The translations under genes and the position numbers were made by a program. A stretch of 37,462 nucleotides of DNA, taken from contig CAAGIG010000065.1 in assembly GCA_900769885.1 (NCBI GenBank), positions 1-37,462 on the forward strand, read 5' to 3'. Source of the DNA: Rikenellaceae bacterium. GTDB lineage: Bacteria > Bacteroidota > Bacteroidia > Bacteroidales > UBA932. This document shows, piece by piece, positions 31,008 through 37,462 of this stretch (positions are counted from its first letter, which is position 1; every line of letters starts with the position of its first letter). Under the pieces are notes generated by a model. The model did no database searches. It saw nothing but the letters and a program-made list of their open reading frames with translations, and was not told where the DNA came from.

Positions 31008-32945
31008 TTACTGATTTTTTGTTTTATTAACCAAATACATTGCGCGAAGCAATCCTGCAACTGCCACTGCACCGGAAATTGCACCGTGAGGATTGTGTGG
31101 AGGGTCTCCATCATAAAGTTCACAAACTTTACCGACACCGTGCATCTCTATATCATTTTCAAAAGCGTTGATTATTTCCCACGCTTTCTTGACAAATTGT
31201 TCACCATATAATTTAAGGAACGCCTCAACATAGTATGAAATCAACCATACACGAGTCGAACCCTGGTGGTATGCATTATCCCTCTGATTCTGATTTCCGT
31301 CATACACACCTTTATATAATGGATTCTTTGGAGACAAAGTTCTGATACCTCTGACTGTAAACAATTCTCTTCTTACAGCCTCCATTACCAAACCTCTCAC
31401 ATCCTCTGAAATTGGAGAGTATTCCAATGCACAGGCAAAAATCTGATTAGGTCTTGTAAATACATTTTGAACTCCATTTTCATCAATATAGTCTGCAAGA
31501 TGGTGGTACTTGTCGGTCCAGAAAAGATTGTAGAAGTTTGCCTCTATCTGATTTTTGATTTCAGACCATCTTTGGATAGAACGCTTGTCGCTGCCAAATT
31601 GGGTCTCCATATCGACAAGATATGCGATTGCATTGTACCAAAGGGCATTGACCTCAACCTGGAAACCACCCCTCTCGGTAACAGGAACACCCTCACTGTT
31701 GTATGCATTCATCCAGGTCATCGCCACTCCATTCATCTTAGCCTTCAAAAGACCATTTTCACAAAGGGTGACACCCATTCTTGCACCACTGATGAAAGTC
31801 TCTGCAATAGCAACCAGTTTAGATCTGAATTTTGCCCAGGCTGCTTTCTTATCACCTGTAAACTGAGCATACTGTTGAGCAACCCAGAAAAGCCATAGAG
31901 CAGAGTCCACCTGTTTGGAACCAAGCATCAATTGTCTGTCATAATTCTTATAAACAGTATTCAATACAGCATCAAAAGTCTTGAGATCACCATCTGCAAA
32001 AAGGGTCAAACCTGGAAGTGCCAACAAAGTCTCACGAAGAGCCTTTCCAAGCCAGGTATATCCTGCATAAATCTCAGTTTTGTTTTTGTTTGAAACAATA
32101 AACTGTTTTGCAGCGTGCAACAGACAAGCCTGATATGAATCAAGAGAGATTCTCTCCTTGTCCTGAGCATTGAAAATACGCATAAGTCCCTTTGGAGCCA
32201 CCTCTGCTGTTGAAACAGAGACTATAATGCTCTCCCCTTTTTTGATAGGAAGTTCAAAATATCCTGGGCAGAAAAGATCCTCTTTGAATTCAAAGCCACG
32301 TCTTTGTTCCTCCTGATAAACAACATTGTAATACCAGGCGGGATCGTGGTAGTACTCATTCTCTTTGTTCAACTGGATATTTACAGATGGAAATCCTTCA
32401 TACATTTTGAATGAAGCTCCACTTTCGATTTCATTATATCCGAGATTAGCCTCGTCATTAGCGTGAGTCAAAGCGTGGATGCTTCTGAACGCCAAGAAAG
32501 GTTTTAGTCTCAATGTTGTCTGCGAATGAGCATCCTCAAGGGTATATTTGATAAGGAGCTGCTCCTTATTATGAAGGAATATCATCGATTTCGACAGAAC
32601 AACACCGCCGACTCTATATTTTATTGTAGGATATTTGTCATTGCTGAAATCAATAATATACTTATGGCCACGAGGCTCATAATTTGTTCTACCATAACAT
32701 CTTATACCAAGATTAAACTCCTGGTCGTGCTGAATAACTGTTTCATCCATTGAGGAGAGGAGAACATATCTGTTCATCTCAAAATTCTCGATGGGCAAAA
32801 CGAAAAGTCCGTGATATTTACGGGTGTTACAACCAATAATAGTGGTATTCAAATAACCACCTGTCTTATTGGTTGACAAAACCTCACGGGATAGTGAATA
32901 CTCGAGATTCACCAATTCAGATTTATCAAATTTCAGATACGACAT
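31008..32945 (-). CDS. Glycogen debranching enzyme (amylo-alpha-1,6-glucosidase)
   Basis: 645 residues. The N-terminal beta-sandwich (about 1 to 270) has NKTGGYLNTTIIGCNTRKYH and GLFVLPIENFEMNRY, the GDE_N pattern, and the C-terminal alpha/alpha barrel (about 290 to 645) has LPGLTLFADGDLKTF, VDSALWLFWVAQQY, EVNALWYNAIAYL and DNAYHQGSTRVWLISYYVEA. These match the GDE_C domain that hydrolyses alpha-1,6 branch points left by phosphorylase. The gene follows glgB by 12 bases and precedes the GT4 gene by 2. It is complete, with no signal peptide, so it is cytoplasmic. Confidence 0.93.
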   Translation of the reverse strand: MSYLKFDKSELVNLEYSLSREVLSTNKTGGYLNTTIIGCNTRKYHGLFVLPIENFEMNRYVLLSSMDETVIQHDQEFNLGIRCYGRTNYEPRGHKYIIDFSNDKYPTIKYRVGGVVLSKSMIFLHNKEQLLIKYTLEDAHSQTTLRLKPFLAFRSIHALTHANDEANLGYNEIESGASFKMYEGFPSVNIQLNKENEYYHDPAWYYNVVYQEEQRRGFEFKEDLFCPGYFELPIKKGESIIVSVSTAEVAPKGLMRIFNAQDKERISLDSYQACLLHAAKQFIVSNKNKTEIYAGYTWLGKALRETLLALPGLTLFADGDLKTFDAVLNTVYKNYDRQLMLGSKQVDSALWLFWVAQQYAQFTGDKKAAWAKFRSKLVAIAETFISGARMGVTLCENGLLKAKMNGVAMTWMNAYNSEGVPVTERGGFQVEVNALWYNAIAYLVDMETQFGSDKRSIQRWSEIKNQIEANFYNLFWTDKYHHLADYIDENGVQNVFTRPNQIFACALEYSPISEDVRGLVMEAVRRELFTVRGIRTLSPKNPLYKGVYDGNQNQRDNAYHQGSTRVWLISYYVEAFLKLYGEQFVKKAWEIINAFENDIEMHGVGKVCELYDGDPPHNPHGAISGAVAVAGLLRAMYLVNKTKNQ

Positions 32946-32957
32946 ATAATTATCCGT

Positions 32958-34931
32958 TTATTTAATTTTTTTCAGAACAATTGCAGAACGATTTGGAAGA
33001 TAAAGAGACAATTTACTGTCGCCGTATTCCTCTATTGTAGAGTGAGTTACACTCGCATCATTTCTACCAAAGCCATTATAATCCAAACCATCGGTATCTA
33101 AAATCAGACGATATTTGCCTTTTGGGGCAGAAAACCTGAAATTAGTCACCGATTGAGATGGATGGAAATTGAACGCAAAGATAAGACATCCGCGCTCAAA
33201 AATCAAAAGTTTTTGTAATTCGTCTTGATAAAGAGACACAGGTTTGTTATTAAATATTTTATTTTCGTCAACTAAATGTATCATTTCCCTATCAAATTTT
33301 TGCAAAAACTGATATCTTAGAAAGCCATTTTCAGCCAACGACCATTGTCTCCTGCAATAGAAATGGGACCAGTTATTCCCCTCACGAGGGAAGTCAATCC
33401 ACTCGGGATGCCCAAACTCATTCCCCATAAAATTAAGGTAACCGTTTCCCGCTGTAGCTATTGTAGCCAAACGGATCATCTTAACCAGAGCAATTCCTCT
33501 GTCCACCACATCACATTGCGACCCTATATTCATAGAATCATACATATATTTATCTATCAGTCTGAAGATTATGGTCTTATCTCCCACTAACGCCTGATCG
33601 TGGCACTCAGCATAACTGATAGTCTTCTCATCAGCCCTCTTATTGGTCAATTCATAAAAAATCTCACCCATCGACCATTGGTCATCCTTTCTCTCCTTAA
33701 TCCATTTTATCCAATGGTCTGCCACACCCATACTCATTCTATAATCGAAACCGACACCACCCTGCGAAAGGGAAGCGGCAAGTCCCGGCAGTCCGCTGAC
33801 ATCCTCTGCAATAGTTATTGCCTTGGGGTTCAGCTCTTTGACAAGGATATTGGCAAGTCCCAGATAGACAATTGCATCTTCATCCTGATTGCCATCAAAA
33901 TAGCAATCATAATTTACAAAGTCTTTGCCCAGACCGTGGTCCAGATAAATCATACTTGTCACTCCGTCAAAACGGAAACCATCAAGATGATACTCCTGCA
34001 ACCAATATTTCACATTGGAGAGCAAAAACAATTGGGTAGCCTCATTGGCATAGTTAAAACAACGGGATTTCCAGGCTGGATGAGTCCCTCTGCTGCCGGA
34101 ATGGAAATACAAATAATCGGTTCCATCCAATTTCCCTAGCCCCTCCATCTCATTATCAACAGCGTGAGAATGTACAATATCCATCACAACAGATATACCG
34201 GCAGCGTGGGCATCATCTACAAGATGTTTGAATTCTTCAGGAGTTCCAAATCTCGAACTCAATGCAAAAAAGTTGGAAACCTGATAGCCAAATGAGCCAT
34301 AATAGGGATGTTCCTGCAATGCCATTATCTGAATGGTATTATATCCCAAATCTATAATCCTGGGAAGGACATTCAATCTGAACTCCTCGAAAGAGGCCAC
34401 TTTTTCCTCTTCCGAACTCATACCAATATGAACCTCATAAATAAGAGGGGCCTGCTTCTTTGGAGTATATTTATGTTTCCATTTGTAAGGTTTCTCAGGA
34501 GCCCAGATCTGAGCCGAAAAAATCTTTGTTTCAGGATTTTGGACACAACGGGTGGCATACGCAGGAAGACGTTCCCCACATCCCCCGTCCCACTCCACCA
34601 ACCAGCGGAAAAGAGAACCATGAGGCATCTTCTCACGGGGAAGGCTCAATTCCCAATTGCCTCCACCGATATTTGCAAAGCGATATTGCTCATCCTTCAT
34701 CCAGCCATTGACATCTCCAATAAGATAAATGGCAGTGGCATTGGGAGCCCACTCCCTGAAGAATATCCTATCTCCTGAAATATGAACACCATAATAAAGA
34801 TGGTTATTGACAGCGTCGCACAATTTCTTTCCAAAACCTGCAATCATCCTCTTCCTGTACATTATCGCCTTTTGACGCCTCTCTATCTGCTCACGATAAG
34901 GACGCAAATATTTGTCTGTATCAAAAATCAT
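32958..34931 (-). CDS. glgB: 1,4-alpha-glucan branching enzyme GlgB
   Basis: 657 residues from the ATG at 34931. A longer frame to 34979 adds residues with no family match and lies inside the porin gene, so I reject it. The N-terminal carbohydrate-binding domain has FREWAPNATAIYLIGDVNGW. The GH13 barrel shows VVMDIVHSHAV, then DGFRFDGVTSMIYLDHG (nucleophile Asp), TIAEDVSGLPG (acid Glu), SYAECHDQA and NFMGNEFGHPEW. It makes alpha-1,6 branches. It is closer to the shorter eukaryote-like enzymes than to proteobacterial GlgB. It overlaps the porin gene by 11 bases and precedes the debranching gene by 12. Confidence 0.95.
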   Translation of the reverse strand: MIFDTDKYLRPYREQIERRQKAIMYRKRMIAGFGKKLCDAVNNHLYYGVHISGDRIFFREWAPNATAIYLIGDVNGWMKDEQYRFANIGGGNWELSLPREKMPHGSLFRWLVEWDGGCGERLPAYATRCVQNPETKIFSAQIWAPEKPYKWKHKYTPKKQAPLIYEVHIGMSSEEEKVASFEEFRLNVLPRIIDLGYNTIQIMALQEHPYYGSFGYQVSNFFALSSRFGTPEEFKHLVDDAHAAGISVVMDIVHSHAVDNEMEGLGKLDGTDYLYFHSGSRGTHPAWKSRCFNYANEATQLFLLSNVKYWLQEYHLDGFRFDGVTSMIYLDHGLGKDFVNYDCYFDGNQDEDAIVYLGLANILVKELNPKAITIAEDVSGLPGLAASLSQGGVGFDYRMSMGVADHWIKWIKERKDDQWSMGEIFYELTNKRADEKTISYAECHDQALVGDKTIIFRLIDKYMYDSMNIGSQCDVVDRGIALVKMIRLATIATAGNGYLNFMGNEFGHPEWIDFPREGNNWSHFYCRRQWSLAENGFLRYQFLQKFDREMIHLVDENKIFNNKPVSLYQDELQKLLIFERGCLIFAFNFHPSQSVTNFRFSAPKGKYRLILDTDGLDYNGFGRNDASVTHSTIEEYGDSKLSLYLPNRSAIVLKKIK

Positions 34932-36204
34932 ATCTGATATATAGATTAATTCTAAAATTATTACCCCGTTTTCCTCCAACCTGCTGCTTCATTCCCCAAA
35001 GTCCTTCTACACCAAATGTTCCATAATCGAGAAACTCTCTCATATAATTCACTGCCGCATAATGGCCCTGCTCATAAAGGTCATCATATCCCAACGATTC
35101 AAGATTCCATTGTTTCAGGTACGAATAGACAAAATTGATCTGATTTTTCTTATTTATTTCAATACTGTATCCTACATAAAAAGCGGTATTGTGTATCAAA
35201 TCTATAGTCTGCAAATCTGATGAAACAATAGCATTATATCCCAAATTGCTCAAATCCTGAATACAATCAGCCATACCATATGTATGGATTCCCTGCAAAA
35301 AAATCTTATGCGAGAGTGTCTCAGTCTGACCGAATGAGTAACTGCCGCTCAATTGTCCTGAGAAAGTATAGTGGGGTGCAAACTTCTTCCCCAACTCACT
35401 GAATTTCATCAATCTCTGGTTATACCCGACAAAAAAGTGGCAAGGTCCCCGGTCATACATAAATGTAATAGGAATATCGGGATAAGATTGTAATACCTGA
35501 TGAGATTCAGAATTCCCCGACTCAGTCATTGTTCCCGGGAAAGTAACTGTCACATCCTGAGGAAATTCCAGAGCCACCGTCATTTTGTAGTATTTGCCTA
35601 TTTTTCTGGTATATGAGACCAGAGGTAGAAGTCTTGTTGCCAGGCTCATAGGCCCCTCAGGATCAATTGTACTCACATAGGAATTATCAATGTAAGAACT
35701 CCACCCTTTACCAATTTTTATACCCATAAATTCGAGATATGCGTGACGGAGTCTCATTGCATAATTGGAACCGGCAAAATCTGTCTCGATATAAGCATTT
35801 ACAACACCTCGTTTTGTTATCCCTATCACTTTGAAAGAGAGCCTTGTCTGAGACATATTCAAATCAAAATAATTGGGATTGAGGCGTTTGTTCCCGACAG
35901 GAATTGAACTTACCATAAAGTATGGTCCTTCCAGATTGTTATTGTCATAATATCCCAAGGCAGCCACATAACCACCGACCCCAAATATAAAACTGTCTGT
36001 GCGGTCTTTAATTAGGAATCTCGGAATTGTAGGATCCTGGAAATATTTGCTGGAACTCTCCTCTATGTAACTTTTGATAACATAAGAGAGTGTATCATAT
36101 TTGACGACACTGAATGCAGTCGAATCACTTTTGGCAAAAGCTATTTCTCTTCCGCACGTAACGAAGATCAAAAACATTGCCGCCACTGCGAAAATCTGTT
36201 TCAT
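34921..36204 (-). CDS. DcaP-like outer membrane porin
   Basis: 427 residues with signal peptide MKQIFAVAAMFLIFVTCGRE and a cleavage near IAFA. The rest alternates short beta strands and ends NFRINLYIRYDF, an outer membrane beta-signal with terminal Phe. FIFGVGGYVAALGYYDNNN, FKVIGITKRGVVNAYIETDF and RLRHAYLEFMGIKIGKGWSS match DcaP-type trimeric porins. DcaP porins let small, often dicarboxylate or oligosaccharide-sized, solutes through; the substrate is not known here. It lies between xseB (3 bases) and glgB (11-base overlap), so it is expressed with glycogen genes, which suggests sugar uptake. Confidence 0.78.
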   Translation of the reverse strand: MKQIFAVAAMFLIFVTCGREIAFAKSDSTAFSVVKYDTLSYVIKSYIEESSSKYFQDPTIPRFLIKDRTDSFIFGVGGYVAALGYYDNNNLEGPYFMVSSIPVGNKRLNPNYFDLNMSQTRLSFKVIGITKRGVVNAYIETDFAGSNYAMRLRHAYLEFMGIKIGKGWSSYIDNSYVSTIDPEGPMSLATRLLPLVSYTRKIGKYYKMTVALEFPQDVTVTFPGTMTESGNSESHQVLQSYPDIPITFMYDRGPCHFFVGYNQRLMKFSELGKKFAPHYTFSGQLSGSYSFGQTETLSHKIFLQGIHTYGMADCIQDLSNLGYNAIVSSDLQTIDLIHNTAFYVGYSIEINKKNQINFVYSYLKQWNLESLGYDDLYEQGHYAAVNYMREFLDYGTFGVEGLWGMKQQVGGKRGNNFRINLYIRYDF

Positions 36205-36207
36205 AGT

Positions 36208-36405
36208 CTATTCATTTAAAGCGTTGGCAATCTCCTGCTGAGTCTCTCTCAAAGAGTTTCTGCAAAACTGAATCAGAGCGGTGGACTCTTTCACCATTCC
36301 AAGAATCTGCTCTACAGGCATTTTCGGGTCTTCAATCTGTGCTACAAGTTCATTGAGTCTTTCAAGAGCCTGCTGATATGTCATATTACTTATTTGTTCA
36401 CTCAT
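36208..36405 (-). CDS. xseB: Exodeoxyribonuclease VII small subunit XseB
   Basis: 65 residues, the typical size (about 60 to 80). It shows the XseB pattern MTYQQALERLNELVAQIED, then MPVEQILGMVKESTALIQFC and RNSLRETQQEIANALNE: an antiparallel helical hairpin with hydrophobic heptads. It binds XseA in the complex that degrades single-stranded DNA from both ends. It overlaps the xseA end by 8 bases and is followed 3 bases later by the porin gene. Nothing is missing. Confidence 0.93.
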   Translation of the reverse strand: MSEQISNMTYQQALERLNELVAQIEDPKMPVEQILGMVKESTALIQFCRNSLRETQQEIANALNE

Positions 36406-37462
36406 AGTCTGTCATTTTTTGTTGTTTTATTTTATTTATGGTACAATCCACTATACCATCTTCAAATACAATTTTCAATCCATTCCCTTCCTCCAACCCC
36501 TCAATCGACAAAATTTTTCCTTCATCCCCCATCACCAAAGAGTATCCCATCTTCAAAATAGAGAGCGGATTTCCCCTTTTTATCCTCAACTCAATCATAT
36601 CCAGAGCATTGAACTCATTGATAAATTTTGTCCCGATTCCATTCCTGATTTTCAGTTCCTTGTCCTTCAACACCATCTCCGCCGCTGTGATTTTGTTTGC
36701 CACCGCCATCGAAATGCGGGAAGAGAGGCTTTGCAAAGAGGCATCCTCAGCTACAAATGCATCAACAATATAATCTGCCAAAGCTGTTGGGGTCTTTACC
36801 GAGACTGCCGCGACCATATCGCAAATATGAAAATCCCTATCGTGACCGATGGCACTCATAACAGGTATTGGAAACTGCGCTATATGAGAACACATCTGAT
36901 AGTCGTCAAAACACAACAAATCGGCCACCGAGCCACCTCCGCGAAGAATCAGCACTGCATCAAAACAAACTCCTGCATCGAGATCTGAAGCAATATCGTC
37001 AAGACTGGCAATAATTCCGGCTGGAGCTGTCGTCCCCTGCATCGGAGCACTATAGAGGGTGGTATAAAATTTAAAACCGTAGGGATTCTTATGCAAATGC
37101 TCCATAAAATCGCCATAGCCCGCTGCTCCTTCGGCAGAAATCACAGCAAACCTTTTGGGCAATTTGGGAAGTGGCAATGAGCTGTTCATATCCATCAATC
37201 CCTCCCGGGTCAGTCTTTCGATAGTCTGCTGACGTAAAATCTCCATCTCCCCGATGGTAAATGCAGGATCGATATCGTAAACAATCAGACTCAATCCATA
37301 CATTTCAGAGTATTGTACCTGAACCTGAAGCAGCACCGACATTCCCGCAGAAAGTCTCTGACCTGTAGTCTGTTCAAAGAATTGTGAAAGAACTCTCCAG
37401 CGAGAGCTCCAAATAATCCCTGAACACTTTGCCTTGAAAAAATTCCCTTTCTCACCCTTATC
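36398..37462 (-). CDS. xseA: Exodeoxyribonuclease VII large subunit XseA, missing its N-terminal end
   Basis: The gene continues past the right edge; 354 codons are visible. Upstream of the internal Met at 37342 the frame stays open to 37462 and encodes FKAKCSGIIW, FFEQTTGQRLSAGMSVLLQV, part of the OB-fold that binds single-stranded DNA. The catalytic domain has GDFMEHLHKN, DAVLILRGGGSVADLLCFDD and PVMSAIGHDRDFHICDMVAA with PTALADYIVDAF, the XseA pattern. The complex with XseB trims single-stranded DNA to short oligonucleotides. The start codon is outside the window. The gene is first in the visible part of the xseA-xseB-porin-glycogen run. Confidence 0.95.
   Translation of the reverse strand, partial: DKGEKGNFFKAKCSGIIWSSRWRVLSQFFEQTTGQRLSAGMSVLLQVQVQYSEMYGLSLIVYDIDPAFTIGEMEILRQQTIERLTREGLMDMNSSLPLPKLPKRFAVISAEGAAGYGDFMEHLHKNPYGFKFYTTLYSAPMQGTTAPAGIIASLDDIASDLDAGVCFDAVLILRGGGSVADLLCFDDYQMCSHIAQFPIPVMSAIGHDRDFHICDMVAAVSVKTPTALADYIVDAFVAEDASLQSLSSRISMAVANKITAAEMVLKDKELKIRNGIGTKFINEFNALDMIELRIKRGNPLSILKMGYSLVMGDEGKILSIEGLEEGNGLKIVFEDGIVDCTINKIKQQKMTDYE

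Noticed and set aside
33600..34139. Plus-strand 179-codon frame inside glgB
   Set aside because: It is antisense to a well-conserved catalytic region and has no family resemblance.
34932..34979. Upstream glgB start giving 673 residues
   Set aside because: It lies within the porin gene and adds residues that do not look like the family; the ATG at 34931 fits.
36419..36988. Plus-strand 189-codon frame opposite xseA
   Set aside because: It is a shadow of the conserved xseA gene; no ribosome site or family pattern.

Overview
The window is a stretch of a Bacteroidota chromosome, most likely order Bacteroidales. The evidence is repeated promoters of the Bacteroides form (TTG or TTTG about 18 to 20 bases before TAnnTTTG), a BtuG-type cobalamin-binding lipoprotein, DUF4988/DUF4465 and PKD-type surface lipoproteins, a glycogen synthase-phosphorylase fusion, a DksA-like protein without its zinc cysteines, and a DUF4143 ATPase. 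Genus cannot be told from the sequence alone.

Layout. (1) 1-1872, minus: thiamine genes thiD-thiE-thiC (thiC cut by the window edge) behind a TPP riboswitch. (2) 1882-7158, plus: a back-to-back promoter, a cobalamin riboswitch, a structured leader, then three closely spaced surface lipoprotein genes ending in btuG. No btuB or btuCDF is present. A histidine kinase scrap lies between btuG and the likely operon terminator. (3) 7179-9112: an accessory patch with a DUF4143 AAA ATPase behind three exactly 34-bp-phased repeats, an integrase scrap, palindromes and tRNA-Ser(UGA). (4) 9181-14165, minus: housekeeping block ileS-guaD-dksA-lspA. The ileS product carries a GIHH signature motif instead of HIGH. 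(5) 14243-14800, plus: cvpA and its terminator. (6) 14873-20818, plus: the most interesting part, a peptide secretion locus. It has a one-helix small protein, a C39-peptidase ABC transporter, two very short genes whose products share an 18-residue double-glycine-type leader, a TolC-like outer membrane protein and a HlyD-like adaptor that overlaps tsaB. (7) 20801-23394, minus: greA, a HIT protein and a TlpA-like lipoprotein without redox cysteines, plus a conserved unknown. (8) 23419-37462, minus: one long run xseA-xseB-porin-glgB-debranching enzyme-GT4-GH57-synthase/phosphorylase fusion-ribF, in effect a glycogen operon.

How it works together. The first two regions are vitamin sensing and acquisition: TPP-controlled thiamine synthesis and B12-controlled cobalamin capture share one divergent control region. 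The glycogen run holds synthase, branching, debranching and phosphorylase functions plus a GH57 amylase-type enzyme and an outer membrane porin, so the cell probably stores and mobilises glycogen.

The strongest candidate for an undescribed system is 14873-20109. It has every expected part of a two-peptide bacteriocin-like or signalling peptide exporter: a pair of leader peptides, each with a GxxxG motif in the predicted mature helix, a dedicated leader-cleaving transporter, a periplasmic adaptor, an outer membrane channel and a possible immunity protein. The two peptide genes and the small membrane gene are easily missed because they encode 48 to 58 residues. Activity, targets and immunity are inference.
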